NCBI GenBank assembly: GCA_900473795.1
Contig: UCMT01000011.1
Span: 1 to 64,000 of the forward strand
Length of the DNA stretch: 64,000 nucleotides
DNA from: Hyphomicrobiales bacterium
GTDB taxonomy: Bacteria; Pseudomonadota; Alphaproteobacteria; Rhizobiales; Rhizobiaceae
Direction of reading: 5' to 3'
Shown here one piece after another: positions 1 to 9,278 of the stretch. Below the pieces are notes generated by a model. The model worked only from the letters and a program-made list of their open reading frames with translations. It was not told the DNA's origin and ran no database searches. The position numbers and the translations under genes were made by a program. How positions within the stretch are numbered: position 1 is the stretch's first letter; every line of letters starts with the position of its first letter.

Positions 1-155
1 GAGCGGCACACCGCTTACGGAAAGCGGGAAGGCGGGGTGGTGCTTCGGCGGTACGGTCGCTGACCTGATGGATAATGTTCTTGTGCGTTCGCTCAAGCTC
101 CCGCAGTCCGCGGGAGATGAACGTTTAGGGCCGCCGACATTCATCGGGGGGTGCT
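1..155. other. window edge without an assignable gene
   Basis: One plus-strand frame (from base 2) stays open from the window edge to a stop at 170-172. It would give about 56 residues ending in FKLDC and could be the 3' end of a gene cut by the edge. It shows no recognisable motif and runs into the end of the opposite-strand sulfotransferase gene, so it is not called as a coding region. Confidence 0.2.
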
Positions 156-971
156 TCAAACTTGACTGCTGAAATAACCAACGGCGCTGGCCGCTGGTGC
201 AAATGCGCTTTCAGCCTTTTGAAGGAGGTCCAATGGCAGAACTTGTTTGTAGCTCCCGTTTTTTCCCTTGTTGAAGAAGCGCATACCCTGCTCCGCCATC
301 TGGAGGCGTGCGCCGCTGGAAAAGCGGCCAACGGACTTTCCTTCTTCTTTGGCTTTCCTCAATTCTGCGTTCTCGAATTCCTTTAGGCGGTCGAAATTGG
401 TTTCGGTGACGCATCTCGCGATCAATTCAGAGTCGATTTTGAGTCCCAGAAACTCAACTATTTTTTCGACGCAATCATTCGGATCTACGAGTGCATCCTC
501 GTACTTCAGCGTCAGAATCGGGAATCTGTCTTGCTTTAACCAGCCCGTGACGTTTTCCGCCCAGCTCGCCGAGAAATACGGCTCTCCTCTCCAAGTTGGA
601 TGTCCCAAATGGTCTACATAGCGTTCAATCCAGTCGCGCTTCCACGTATCCAGCTCGATCGAGTCAGGTTTTTCTCCGGTCAATAGTGCATAATTTAGTG
701 ACGACTGAAGTACATCCAATGGATGGCGCACGATATTAATGACGCCGCTGATGGGAATGCCCAGGGAGGCGGCATGAGTGAAACAAGCGTGCGTCTTCTT
801 AAATTTTACCTGTTTCCTTTCGCCGGTCTTCGAATTGATGAAGTCATCAAGCTCAATGGAGGTCTCGGGCATACGTTGATGATAGAGATGAAACAGGATG
901 AATCTAAACCATGTATTTCCGGATTTTGGGTAGGAGGCCAATAATACAGGGGCGGCCGTGGTAAGTTCCAA
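156..971 (-). CDS. PAPS-dependent sulfotransferase
   Basis: A 271-aa cytosolic sulfotransferase-domain protein that should transfer sulfate from PAPS to an acceptor. The 5'-phosphosulfate loop YPKSGNTW lies at residues 14-21. The 3'-phosphate site is VRHPLDVLQSS near residues 81-91, with Arg82 and Ser90 as expected. A C-terminal KGKNGSYKQ resembles the family's second nucleotide motif. The start is TTG at 971, chosen because AAGGAG sits about six bases upstream and the PAPS loop follows at the normal distance. It is the last gene of a minus-strand set that also carries an APS kinase, so local PAPS supply and use are encoded together. The acceptor is unknown; the glycan genes nearby make a polysaccharide or lipid-linked sugar the likeliest target. 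Confidence 0.85.
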   Translation of the reverse strand: MELTTAAPVLLASYPKSGNTWFRFILFHLYHQRMPETSIELDDFINSKTGERKQVKFKKTHACFTHAASLGIPISGVINIVRHPLDVLQSSLNYALLTGEKPDSIELDTWKRDWIERYVDHLGHPTWRGEPYFSASWAENVTGWLKQDRFPILTLKYEDALVDPNDCVEKIVEFLGLKIDSELIARCVTETNFDRLKEFENAELRKAKEEGKSVGRFSSGARLQMAEQGMRFFNKGKNGSYKQVLPLDLLQKAESAFAPAASAVGYFSSQV

Positions 972-1310
972 AGGTTACTCCTTTCGATAAATCCGATTTT
1001 TCTGGTAGCTCGGGATTTTGTCTGCTGTCGCTCGCTGGGTGTTGCCCCCGTTCAACAGCGCCCGCGCTTGTGAGTCAAGTTTAAGCTCGCTCCCACTCGT
1101 CTGCAAAGTTGACGGGAGGGAGCGCGAGAGTTTGGCAGCGGGATTCCCTGCACTCGATTGGTATTACGGTATTACCAGCCGCGGGTCGCGCGAGGCGTGA
1201 AAGCACGAATGGCTGAATGACCATCAGCCTTTGCAGAGCGAGCCAAGTTTTTGAGCGCCATACGCGCCACGCCAATTCCCGTTGAAGGCGCTAATCTCCC
1301 GGAAGATGCT
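972..1310. other. 339-bp gap between sulfotransferase and APS kinase genes
   Basis: No coding region is supported here; open frames on both strands lack motifs and ribosome sites. Just upstream of the sulfotransferase TTG start the minus strand carries an AAGGAG ribosome site. The gap is long for a tight operon, so the sulfotransferase may have its own promoter, but none is obvious. Confidence 0.4.
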
Positions 1311-1928
1311 TCAGTCATCAATTCCCGCACCGCTGCCTCGACAAATCCATCCAAGAGAGGCAAGCAACCGCTCGCTGGTGTGGTCAACCGTTTCGGAAGA
1401 GCTATCTGCGATAAACGCTGGGTGCTCCGGGATTTCGTAGGCACTCGTTATGCCCGTCATCCGTTGAATGCGGCCCGCGCGCGCTAACTTGTACAGCCCT
1501 TTGGGATCACGGTGCTCGCATACGGCAAGCGGTGTGCTGAGGTACACTTCGAAGAAGTTCTCCGGCCCTATCAAAGTTCGCGCCATCTCGCGCTCCTTGC
1601 GGAATGGCGAGATGAAGGCGGTTATCACGATCAGCCCGCCGTCCATCATTAGCTTGGCCACCTCAGCCACGCGTCTGATATTTTCGTCACGGCCAGCGTC
1701 CGTAAAGTCCAGATCCTTGCTTAGGCCATGCCGGACATTGTCACCGTCGAGCACGTATGTACGCTTGCCCAGCCTGTGCAGTTTGCGTTCCAAACCGTCG
1801 GCGAGCGTCGACTTTCCCGCTCCTGAGAGGCCCGTGAGCCAGATCACGCCGCTAGGGTGACCGTTCAAGCGTTCCCGATCAGCCCTCGTCACCGAAAAAC
1901 TTCGGCCGTATATTTTATCGTTGGCCAA
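1311..1928 (-). CDS. cysC: adenylylsulfate (APS) kinase
   Basis: A 205-aa single-domain APS kinase that phosphorylates adenylylsulfate to PAPS. The P-loop GLSGAGKST is at residues 33-41, the APS-binding stretch DGDNVRHGL at 61-69, FISPFR at 105-110 and the lid-like KGLYKLARAG at 143-152. All are standard for CysC. Unlike CysNC or NodQ fusions there is no GTPase domain attached. The start appears to be TTG at 1928; a stop lies 13 codons further upstream and no ATG or GTG is available between them. It sits between a methyltransferase gene and a sulfotransferase gene on the same strand, suggesting dedicated PAPS supply for the sulfotransferase rather than general sulfate assimilation. Confidence 0.88.
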   Translation of the reverse strand: MANDKIYGRSFSVTRADRERLNGHPSGVIWLTGLSGAGKSTLADGLERKLHRLGKRTYVLDGDNVRHGLSKDLDFTDAGRDENIRRVAEVAKLMMDGGLIVITAFISPFRKEREMARTLIGPENFFEVYLSTPLAVCEHRDPKGLYKLARAGRIQRMTGITSAYEIPEHPAFIADSSSETVDHTSERLLASLGWICRGSGAGIDD

Positions 1929-2176
1929 CCCGGAGCGCTCACTTTTCTGATATGGCTGCTTCGCGTCCTACAATGCTTGTCAGCGTGCTGCAATATTGTT
2001 TGGCTCCGTCTTCACCGTACTCAACACAAAGAGCCTTCAAAACAGCCGTCGAAATGAAGGCGAAGTCGAAGACCGCCAAGTCGTCACCGGATGGCTGCGA
2101 GCACAACCGAGTCCGGCCCGCTTAAATGGACCGGATCACGAAGCGATCGACGTTTGCGGGAGAACAGGCTATCGGC

Positions 2177-2839
2177 TCAGGCCGTCTTGATGATATGGAC
2201 CATCGAGCCCGTCGGTACATGCCAATGCTCTCGCCCGATGTAGGGAGAATTGACGAAGCGCACGGGGTGCCGTGTCGAGAAATCCAGCACAGAGTCCAGC
2301 ACGGGGCTTCCGTGATAGCAATCATGAAGCACAATGTGACCGCCTGGAACGACCTTTTCGAACCAGTTCTCCAGATCCTTTGTGCATCCCTCGTAGCTGT
2401 GATCTCCATCTACGAAGAGGAGGTCAATAGGGCCAATCTCATCGTACTTCGTGTTCTGCGAATCTCCGACAATGATGTTTGCATTGGCCCCGATCTCGTG
2501 CCCTTTGAGCAGGGATTTCAGCAGCTCATCGTTTTGCGGAGCAATATCGACGGAATGAAGCGGCACCTGATCGTTGGCGCTCGCCATGAGAAACAAGCTT
2601 CCTCCATTGAAACGGCCGATCTCGACAATGCCCTGCTTGGCACGAGCCGCCAGCATGAACAGATACTCTCCTTCCCAGGGTTCCATCCGCATAAATTCGG
2701 TCGGAATTGTCGTCTTGGAATGCAAAAAATAGGAGCGTTTGTTGGCCGTTGTTCTCTTGAAAGCCGTGTCGAAGGGGGAGTTAAGGTGCTTTGTTCGATA
2801 GGAGCCGCCAAACCTAGAGTAAAATGTCGTATAGTCCAT
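2177..2839 (-). CDS. class I SAM-dependent methyltransferase (Methyltransf_24 / CmcI-like)
   Basis: A 220-aa protein with a Rossmann-type methyltransferase core. The SAM motif VEIGRFNGG is at residues 72-80, an acidic strand end LHSVDIA near 94-100, the characteristic FVDGDHSY at 142-149 and LHDCYH at 171-176. The DGDHSYE and HDCYH pair is typical of small O-methyltransferases acting on sugars or glycans and of cephalosporin-hydroxylase-like proteins, where these acidic and His residues bind a metal. It belongs to a minus-strand group with a GSCFA protein, an SGNH-like protein and sulfation genes, so a glycan modification role is inferred. The substrate cannot be read from the sequence. Confidence 0.78.
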   Translation of the reverse strand: MDYTTFYSRFGGSYRTKHLNSPFDTAFKRTTANKRSYFLHSKTTIPTEFMRMEPWEGEYLFMLAARAKQGIVEIGRFNGGSLFLMASANDQVPLHSVDIAPQNDELLKSLLKGHEIGANANIIVGDSQNTKYDEIGPIDLLFVDGDHSYEGCTKDLENWFEKVVPGGHIVLHDCYHGSPVLDSVLDFSTRHPVRFVNSPYIGREHWHVPTGSMVHIIKTA

Positions 2840-2925
2840 GAAAACGAAGCTCCTGCTTTTTGTCCAACCGCCGTACTATCCTGTTAGCCTGAGCAGGTCA
2901 CGCACCTTCCTCGCCTGACTGTTGA

Positions 2926-4011
2926 TTATCCCCGGTCAAGCGCCGCTTCCTCGCATTCCACTTCGACAAAACGCGCCGCTGCGCGTTCGAACGCTGTGCT
3001 CTGCGCCTCGGCCTTTTCCCGATGCGGGGCTTCGGCATCGAGACTGGCCGCATGCTTCAAGAACAAGCGCATTACGTGCGAGACGCCTTCCTCCGTCACG
3101 TTACGCAGGTCGTCGGCGTAGTAGCGTCCGCGATTGTACGCGCCCGTAATTATCTCGAAGGACGGGAAGTAGTGAACGTTCTGATGGCCATCTTTCAGTA
3201 CCTGCGCCGCCACGCGAAGCACGGATTTGGAGTACGTGGTTGCCGTCAACACATGCTCGCCCGCAGCAGCCGTCGCCATCAGTGGGACCGGTGAAACGGT
3301 CAGCACGATTTGTGCTTGCGGATTGATCCCGGCAACATAGGCGATCACGCTTTCCATGTCCGCGATCACCTCGCTGACCGTCTGATTGTAGAATTCGTAC
3401 CGGTCCGGATCGAAGGCCCCGCCCTCGACACCCGGGCAGAGGGGAAACACGGCTCCGTCTTCGCGGGATCGCCAGCACTCCGTCAGCCCGAGGGTGAAGA
3501 CGAAAACGTCCAGCGTCTCGAACATCCGCTTGACGGCCTTGAGATGCATCCGTCGGTCTGCTTCCATTTCCGCCACCGAGGCGAAATTGCCCGGCTGGAC
3601 TGCAGGCCGAAACGGGTCGCGCACTGTGCCATCCGCTTCTATCCAGGGCGCCTCAACCGGGCTGAACTGCCCTTCGGCGCGCTCGATCAACTGCCTCAAT
3701 TGTCTGGCCGTATAGATATTTCCATACCGCCCGGAGAACGTACCGTAACTGTGTGCCGTCCTGATCCCCTCGGAGATCAGCGGGTGTCCTGCTTCCGCCA
3801 CATAGTAGTTGAAACCGGAAGCCTTGAGGTGACGGGCTATGTGCTGGGCAAAACAGCTCCCCGCCGTGGCGACGCGCGTTTGCGGGCCGATTTTAAGTGC
3901 AAACCTGCCGACCGGGTCGACATCCGGCATATCCGGTGCGGCGACGGCGCGGCGCCAAAAAGCTTTGTCGGGAAGTTGGCGGTAGGGATGTTCAGATTGG
4001 GTCATGGTCAT
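2926..4011 (-). CDS. GSCFA-domain protein (SGNH-like)
   Basis: A 361-aa protein with the family signature GSCFA at residues 51-55, in the context VATAGSCFAQHIARHL. Further family blocks are FTLGLTECW, VLTVSPVPL and YFPSFEIITG. GSCFA proteins are thought to be related to SGNH esterases and acyltransferases and are common in glycan gene clusters of Alphaproteobacteria, but their reaction is not established. No signal peptide or membrane segment is seen. The start is ATG 4011 (or 4005, two codons on), with a purine-rich GAGAAAG just upstream. It lies 19 bp downstream of the SGNH-like gene, so the two are probably co-transcribed. Confidence 0.8.
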   Translation of the reverse strand: MTMTQSEHPYRQLPDKAFWRRAVAAPDMPDVDPVGRFALKIGPQTRVATAGSCFAQHIARHLKASGFNYYVAEAGHPLISEGIRTAHSYGTFSGRYGNIYTARQLRQLIERAEGQFSPVEAPWIEADGTVRDPFRPAVQPGNFASVAEMEADRRMHLKAVKRMFETLDVFVFTLGLTECWRSREDGAVFPLCPGVEGGAFDPDRYEFYNQTVSEVIADMESVIAYVAGINPQAQIVLTVSPVPLMATAAAGEHVLTATTYSKSVLRVAAQVLKDGHQNVHYFPSFEIITGAYNRGRYYADDLRNVTEEGVSHVMRLFLKHAASLDAEAPHREKAEAQSTAFERAAARFVEVECEEAALDRG

Positions 4012-4030
4012 CTTTCTCGGAGCTTTGCGG

Positions 4031-4768
4031 TCAATTCACCAGCATTGCTGCGATTTGATCCAGAACAAGGCCGCCGTAAGCGGCGTTGGCATGCGTGGCA
4101 TCCCCGGCATAGTAAGCGCGCTCAAGATAGCCGTCGGCATCACGCGTACCGGGTGGATTGGGCAGGAAGGTTATATTGGACTCGGCGCAAAAGCTTGCCA
4201 CCGCCCTATTTTGCAACTCCCACAGCTTCAGGCGCAGAGGAGCTGGCGATACGCCGATGTCGGAAATTCCAGCGTCGCGAAAATACGTTTCCGCGCCCTT
4301 CAGGATATGCGCTTCATCTTCCTTTGGCGCCGGGACCGAGAGACAGTAAACCGGAACGGCCGATGCCTTGGCGATCCGCAGAAGCTGCTTGCCGTAGCCC
4401 CGCCTCAGGCTTTCACACATGAATGAATAGGCGGTTGCGTAGGGGATGAGTTCCTCATAGGTGCCATCCGGCAAATCGGTAAAACCCGGAATCATAATAT
4501 CGAACGGCTGCGGATGCCGCATGAGCCCCATTGTGTTGTACTGGTTGCCCCGCAGCGTCGTGACCAGCGCATCACCTCCACCCAGGCTTGCAGCTACACT
4601 CAATAGGTCAGGCAAGTCGATATCGCCGATTTTCTCGCCGTTTTTTTCGGTGCTCAGTCGCAACGCGACGAATTCAAATTCCGTTTTATGATCGGCAATC
4701 TTATCCACGGCTGCCTTGATCGCGTAGACATGACTGTCTCCCACGATCAACACCTTACGCTTCCTCAT
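4031..4768 (-). CDS. SGNH/GDSL-hydrolase-like protein
   Basis: A 245-aa protein with two landmarks of SGNH hydrolases: an N-terminal nucleophile block VGDSH (Ser12) and a C-terminal DATH (Asp223, His226). A CE- or O-acyl-esterase/acyltransferase role is therefore plausible. The start at 4768 is preferred over the upstream ATGs at 4786 and 4906, because GGGAGTGGGAA precedes it and the GDSH strand begins immediately. No signal peptide is visible, so it probably acts in the cytosol. It is the first gene of the minus-strand glycan-modification set and is divergent from the rhamnose operon. Confidence 0.7.
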   Translation of the reverse strand: MRKRKVLIVGDSHVYAIKAAVDKIADHKTEFEFVALRLSTEKNGEKIGDIDLPDLLSVAASLGGGDALVTTLRGNQYNTMGLMRHPQPFDIMIPGFTDLPDGTYEELIPYATAYSFMCESLRRGYGKQLLRIAKASAVPVYCLSVPAPKEDEAHILKGAETYFRDAGISDIGVSPAPLRLKLWELQNRAVASFCAESNITFLPNPPGTRDADGYLERAYYAGDATHANAAYGGLVLDQIAAMLVN

Positions 4769-4982
4769 TTCCCACTCCCAAAGCATGCTCGGCTGAACCT
4801 TAGGCCGCGCCAACAAAGCTCGGCAAGAGAAACTTTGGGGCAGCATCAAGACTTCAAACGTCTCGTTACCGCATTTTCTCAACTGGGTCCAAGCCCCTTG
4901 GCGCATCCGATCTTGGCCAAGTTTTTATTGCCTTGCACAATGACTGGCTGTAACAGACGAAGGGCTATACCGACTTTGAAAG
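4769..4982. promoter_or_regulatory. divergent promoter region between glycan-modification genes and rfbCBDA
   Basis: 214 bp separate the two divergent transcription units. The span must hold both promoters, but no clear -35/-10 pair could be assigned by eye. Confidence 0.4.
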
Positions 4983-5561
4983 GTGAGACACTTGATATTT
5001 GAACGTTTCGATATCCCCGATGTGCTTCTCATCAAGCCGAAAAAATTTGGCGATGCGCGCGGTTATTTCATGGAAACGTTCCGTCAATCGCTGTTCGAGG
5101 AACAGGCTGGGCCTGTTCGCTTCGTCCAAGACAACCAATCGCTGTCAGCCGACGCCGGAACGGTTCGCGGTCTTCATTTCCAGCTGTCGCCGTGCGCACA
5201 GGGCAAGCTGGTAAGCTGTGTTGCCGGGGCAATTCTCGACGTCGCAGTCGATATCCGCGTCGGCTCACCGACCTATGGCAAGCATGTTTCGGCTGAATTG
5301 ACCGCCGAGAATGGTCACCAGCTATGGGTTCCCGTCGGGTTTGCCCATGGATTTTGTACATTGGAGCCAATGACGAAAGTCAGCTATAAGGTTACGGACT
5401 ATTATAGCGCTGAGCATGACCGTGGACTGCGCTGGGACGACCCTGAACTGGGTATTGCCTGGCCTGTGACTGCCGAAAATGCGGTCCTCTCCGCGAAGGA
5501 TAAAAGCCAGCCGGGTTTTCTCGGTCTGGATGCACATTTTACGTACCAGAAGCGCGTCTAA
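4983..5561 (+). CDS. rfbC: dTDP-4-dehydrorhamnose 3,5-epimerase
   Basis: RmlC/RfbC, a cupin-fold epimerase converting dTDP-4-keto-6-deoxy-D-glucose to its L-lyxo form. Family landmarks are KKFGDARGYFMET, the catalytic His in VRGLHFQLSP and the stretch WVPVGFAHGFCTL. The length (189-192 aa) is normal. The longest frame starts at GTG 4983, but TTG at 4992 gives the classic MIFERFDIPDV start and has AAAGGTGAG four bases upstream, so it may be the true start. It is the first gene of a plus-strand operon making dTDP-L-rhamnose, followed by rfbB, rfbD and rfbA. Confidence 0.93.
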   Translation: MRHLIFERFDIPDVLLIKPKKFGDARGYFMETFRQSLFEEQAGPVRFVQDNQSLSADAGTVRGLHFQLSPCAQGKLVSCVAGAILDVAVDIRVGSPTYGKHVSAELTAENGHQLWVPVGFAHGFCTLEPMTKVSYKVTDYYSAEHDRGLRWDDPELGIAWPVTAENAVLSAKDKSQPGFLGLDAHFTYQKRV

Positions 5562-5617
5562 TCCTCTTCGGGTGCGGAATCTGGCAGTAGTCTTTTAATT
5601 TTCAGATAGGCAATCAA

Positions 5618-6685
5618 ATGCGTGTGCTTGTTACCGGAGGGGCTGGTTTCATTGGTTCAGCCGTCGTTCGCCATCTCGTATTGAACAAAGGCTATGATGT
5701 CCTGACCGTCGACAAGCTGACCTACGCCGGTACATTGACGTCGCTCTCCAGCCTCGACAATCAATCCAACCACCGCTTCCTGAAGGCGGATATCTGCGAT
5801 CGGCAGGCGATCGCCGAGGCGTTTGACAGTTTCCGCCCCGACCGGGTGATGCATCTGGCTGCGGAAAGCCACGTCGATCGGTCGATCACGGGAGCTGCCG
5901 ACTTCGTGCAAACCAATGTGATTGGCACGTTCACGCTGCTGGATTGCGCCCGTCTCTATTGGCAATCACTGGAAGGGCAGCAAAGAGACGCGTTCCGCTT
6001 CCTTCACGTATCGACCGACGAGGTCTACGGCTCGCTCGGTGACGACGGTCTCTTCACCGAGACCACGCCTTACGATCCAAGCTCGCCCTATTCGGCCTCG
6101 AAAGCCGCGTCAGACCATCTTGCCAAAGCCTGGGCGCGCACCTATGGCCTGCCGGTAGTTGTATCCAACTGCTCAAACAACTACGGGCCGCATCACTTCC
6201 CGGAAAAACTCATTCCACTCGTCATCCTCAATGCGCTCGAAGGCAAACCGCTTCCGGTCTATGGCAGCGGCGCCAATATTCGCGACTGGCTGTATGTCGA
6301 GGACCATGCAAAGGCGCTGGACCTGATCGTGGAACGCGGCGCCCTTGGCGAGACCTACAATGTCGGCGGACGCAACGAGCGGCGCAATATCGACGTTGTC
6401 ACCCGCATCTGCGAACTGATGGATATCCATCATCCGCAAGGCGCGCCGCACGCGCGACTGATCACCTATGTTACCGACCGCCCCGGGCACGACGCGCGCT
6501 ATGCCATTGATGCAACTCGGCTGGAGAACGAACTCGGCTGGAAGGCCGAAGAAGATTTCGACAGCGGCATCGAAAAGACGGTCAAATGGTATCTGGAGAA
6601 CCGGTGGTGGTGGGAGCCGCTGCGCCACGGTTATGACGGTTCACGCCTCGGATTGCTGGATCCTGCACAAAAGAGCTCGACATGA
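5618..6685 (+). CDS. rfbB: dTDP-glucose 4,6-dehydratase
   Basis: A 355-aa extended short-chain dehydrogenase (RmlB/RfbB) catalysing the second step of dTDP-rhamnose synthesis. NAD is bound by GGAGFIGS at residues 7-14. The active-site blocks STDEVYG and [12 protein letters not shown] contain the TDE triad and the Tyr-x3-Lys pair, and [13 protein letters not shown] is the substrate-binding signature. It follows rfbC by 56 bp, and its stop overlaps the rfbD start in an ATGA, which indicates translational coupling. Known family members act in the cytosol as dimers. Confidence 0.96.
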   Translation: MRVLVTGGAGFIGSAVVRHLVLNKGYDVLTVDKLTYAGTLTSLSSLDNQSNHRFLKADICDRQAIAEAFDSFRPDRVMHLAAESHVDRSITGAADFVQTNVIGTFTLLDCARLYWQSLEGQQRDAFRFLHVSTDEVYGSLGDDGLFTETTPYDPSSPYSASKAASDHLAKAWARTYGLPVVVSNCSNNYGPHHFPEKLIPLVILNALEGKPLPVYGSGANIRDWLYVEDHAKALDLIVERGALGETYNVGGRNERRNIDVVTRICELMDIHHPQGAPHARLITYVTDRPGHDARYAIDATRLENELGWKAEEDFDSGIEKTVKWYLENRWWWEPLRHGYDGSRLGLLDPAQKSST

Positions 6686-7593
6686 CGGCGCAAAAACGGC
6701 TTCTGGTCACGGGGCGTGAAGGACAAGTGGCGCGTTCGCTTCTGGAGCGAAGCGCCGTTCACAACGACATTGAAATCCTGGTCGCCGGCCGGCCCGAATT
6801 TGATCTTAGCGCTCCCGCATCGCTCGCAACCGTGATCAAGAGCCTCCGGCCCGATCTCATTGTCTCGGCTGCAGCCTACACGGCCGTCGACCAGGCAGAG
6901 GCTGACGAGGAATTGGCAAGGACCATCAACGCGCAGGCCCCTGGTGCAATTGCCGAGGCTGCAGCCGCTCTGCAGATTCCGGTCATCCATCTGTCCACGG
7001 ATTACGTCTTTGACGGTAACAAGCCATCGGCCTATGTCGAGACCGATCTCGTCGCTCCGGTTAGTGCCTATGGGCGCACGAAACTGGCAGGTGAAGAGTT
7101 CGTTGCATCGGCGACCGATGATCATGTGATTTTGCGCACTGCTTGGGTGCACAGCCCGTTCGGGAAGAATTTTCTGAAGACTATGCTCCGGTTGGCTGAA
7201 GGCCGCGACAGGGTGAATGTCGTTGCCGATCAGTTCGGCACACCGACATCGGCGCTCGATATCGCCGATGCCGTGATTGCGATTGCCCGCAATCTCCTGG
7301 CAAGCCGGTCGCCCACACTCAGAGGCGTCTTCCATTTGACGAATTCGGGGAGAGCCAGCTGGGCAGATTTCGCGGAAGAGATTTTTCGGATCTCCGCGGA
7401 TCTCGGTGGACCGATCGCGGCGGTTGGACGCATCCCGGCAAGCGAATATCCGACACCGGCCCGGCGTCCCGCAAACTCGCAGCTCGATTGCACCAAGCTC
7501 GCTACTGTCCACGGCGTACGGATGCCCGACTGGGCGCATTCGACCAAGACCGTGGTGAAACGGGTCGTTCTGCCGCTCCCAGCTTCAACTTGA
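6682..7593 (+). CDS. rfbD: dTDP-4-dehydrorhamnose reductase
   Basis: A 303-aa RmlD/RfbD reductase, the last step to dTDP-L-rhamnose. The nucleotide-binding [10 protein letters not shown] is at residues 11-20, the family strand LSTDYVFDG near 105-112 and the catalytic Tyr130-x3-Lys134 in [11 protein letters not shown]. The C-terminal [12 protein letters not shown] is also typical. The start overlaps the rfbB stop by four bases. Only the normal NAD(P)H-dependent reductase function is implied. Confidence 0.95.
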   Translation: MTAQKRLLVTGREGQVARSLLERSAVHNDIEILVAGRPEFDLSAPASLATVIKSLRPDLIVSAAAYTAVDQAEADEELARTINAQAPGAIAEAAAALQIPVIHLSTDYVFDGNKPSAYVETDLVAPVSAYGRTKLAGEEFVASATDDHVILRTAWVHSPFGKNFLKTMLRLAEGRDRVNVVADQFGTPTSALDIADAVIAIARNLLASRSPTLRGVFHLTNSGRASWADFAEEIFRISADLGGPIAAVGRIPASEYPTPARRPANSQLDCTKLATVHGVRMPDWAHSTKTVVKRVVLPLPAST

Positions 7594-7609
7594 CCGGAGA
7601 CGTACAGTC

Positions 7610-8494
7610 ATGAAGGGCATCATCCTCGCAGGCGGCAGTGGCACCAGACTTCATCCAATGACGCTGGTGACATCCAAGCAGCTTATGCCTGTCTATGACA
7701 AGCCAATGATCTACTATCCGCTGTCGACGCTGATGCTGGCAGGGATCAGAGAGATCCTGATCATCTCGACGCCGCACGACTTGCCGCACTTCCAGCGGCT
7801 TCTGGGCGACGGGACGCAATGGGGTATCGAGCTATCCTACGCCGAACAGCCCTCACCGGACGGCCTGGCGCAGGCCTATATCATCGGTGCCGATTTCGTT
7901 GGCTCGGATCCCTCATGCCTGATTCTGGGCGACAATATCTTTTACGGACATGGCATTACCGAGCTGTTCGAAAGGGCCATTCACCGGACGCACGGCGCGA
8001 CGGTCTTCGCCTACCACGTCAACGATCCCGAGCGATATGGCGTGGTCGATTTCGACAAGGATATGAAGGCAGTTTCGATTGAGGAAAAGCCCGCTGTGCC
8101 GAAATCGAATTGGGCGGTAACCGGCCTTTATTTCTACGATTCCGACGTCGTTGAGATCGCCGCCAACTTGAAGCCGTCAGCGCGCGGGGAACTTGAAATT
8201 ACGGATGTGAACCGCACCTATCTGGAGCGGGGGAAACTCAGCGTCGAGCTCATGGGCCGCGGCTACGCCTGGCTGGATACGGGCACTCCCGATAGCCTGC
8301 TGGAGGCGGGAAACTTTGTTGCCACGCTTGAGCGTCGACAAGGGTTTAAAATCTCCTGCCCAGAGGAGATCGCATTCGTCAGGGGCTTCATATCCCGGGA
8401 AGAACTTCTGGAAATTGCCAAGATACACGGCAAAAGTACCTATGGTCAGTACCTGATGCAGAAGGTCTACGCGCAAACGCCAAAGCTTGGATGA
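7610..8494 (+). CDS. rfbA: glucose-1-phosphate thymidylyltransferase
   Basis: A 294-aa RmlA/RfbA nucleotidyltransferase that makes dTDP-glucose, the first step of the rhamnose pathway, and is usually feedback-inhibited by dTDP-rhamnose. The nucleotide loop is [13 protein letters not shown] near residues 6-18, followed by [17 protein letters not shown], the metal-site block [12 protein letters not shown] and VEEKP-like IEEKP. It is the last gene of rfbCBDA, 16 bp after rfbD, with GGAG ahead of the ATG. The product presumably feeds an EPS, LPS O-antigen or other rhamnosylated glycan made elsewhere, since no glycosyltransferase lies in the window. Confidence 0.96.
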   Translation: MKGIILAGGSGTRLHPMTLVTSKQLMPVYDKPMIYYPLSTLMLAGIREILIISTPHDLPHFQRLLGDGTQWGIELSYAEQPSPDGLAQAYIIGADFVGSDPSCLILGDNIFYGHGITELFERAIHRTHGATVFAYHVNDPERYGVVDFDKDMKAVSIEEKPAVPKSNWAVTGLYFYDSDVVEIAANLKPSARGELEITDVNRTYLERGKLSVELMGRGYAWLDTGTPDSLLEAGNFVATLERRQGFKISCPEEIAFVRGFISREELLEIAKIHGKSTYGQYLMQKVYAQTPKLG

Positions 8495-8539
8495 ATTCGC
8501 GGTCATCCCAGGAGGGATTGAAGGGAAAGAGATGAGATC

Positions 8540-8561
8540 GGCACCGGCCTAACCCGGTGCC
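8540..8561 (+). terminator. hairpin after rfbA
   Basis: A perfect 8-bp inverted repeat GGCACCGG / CCGGTGCC with a six-base loop lies 45 bp after the rfbA stop. No strong T-run follows, so it is either a weak intrinsic terminator or an mRNA-stabilising hairpin between the convergent rfb operon and the small secreted-protein gene. Confidence 0.5.
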
Positions 8562-8613
8562 AACCTTGGCTCTTATAACGATGGGGTAAAATCGAAGTCG
8601 CGAAGTCGAAACG

Positions 8614-8976
8614 CTAATTCGCTTCGGTCAGCGTTTCGGTGCCGCTTCCATCCTTGCCTGTAATCGTCCAAGTGCCGTCCAGCGAGCCATCGCCGTTGAC
8701 CTTGTAGACGACCAGACCGAGTGCATCGCCCAGAACATAGGCGGCCGCAAACGCATTGCCGTTGAGCATGCAGACACCGGTCGATTTCACACCCGCGGTA
8801 TCCCATTCGATAACGCAGGTGGTTTCGCTCGCCAGCGTGATTTCTGCCGTTCCAGAATAGCTGGATCCATCCAAATTCGTGCCTTCGACCGTATATTTCC
8901 CGGCGTTGACGGTCTGAGCCTGTGTGGCTGTGGCTGTGACCGCGGCCACTACTATTGAGAACAAAAATCTTCTCAT
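8614..8976 (-). CDS. small secreted hypothetical protein
   Basis: A 120-aa protein with a clear Sec signal peptide: MRR, a hydrophobic core to about residue 18 and a likely cleavage after ATQA at residue 20. The mature part is glycine- and threonine-rich with alternating beta-like strands (EGTNLDGSSYSGTAEI, GDGSLDGTWTITGKDGSG) and two cysteines that could form a disulfide. GGGGGGA precedes the ATG. It resembles small periplasmic all-beta proteins of unknown function common in Rhizobiales. No enzymatic motif is seen. Confidence 0.7.
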   Translation of the reverse strand: MRRFLFSIVVAAVTATATQAQTVNAGKYTVEGTNLDGSSYSGTAEITLASETTCVIEWDTAGVKSTGVCMLNGNAFAAAYVLGDALGLVVYKVNGDGSLDGTWTITGKDGSGTETLTEAN

Positions 8977-9114
8977 GATCCCCCCGAAAAAATCGCCGCG
9001 CGTACTCGGCGGCCGCGACCGTCTTAGCAGGGATTTTGATTCCCGAGTACAGCGCGGCGTACGGCCGCAAACCGGCTGCTGGAAGCCCTCTGTGCCGGCA
9101 GGATAGGCATCGGT

Positions 9115-9258
9115 TTACGGCTGGCGCCAAGTCATCATGGCACGAATGTCGTGACCTCGGTGGTCCCTGGCCAGTCGTCCGAGTGCAGCGCGCACCTCGG
9201 AAATCTTATCTTTGATCCGTCTGGAGGGCTGTCCGGCAGCGTTGGCTTCGACAGCCAT
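9115..9258 (-). CDS. possible 47-aa small protein
   Basis: A short frame encoding MAVEANAAGQPSRRIKDK and ending in TWRQP. A GGAG lies about nine bases upstream of the ATG, and the frame lies 20 bp downstream of the VbhA-like gene on the same strand. It is basic and predicted helical (ISEVRAALGRLARDH). Its position suggests co-transcription, but no family is recognised. Confidence 0.35.
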   Translation of the reverse strand: MAVEANAAGQPSRRIKDKISEVRAALGRLARDHRGHDIRAMMTWRQP

Positions 9259-9278
9259 TTTTCGTATCTCCGGGGATC

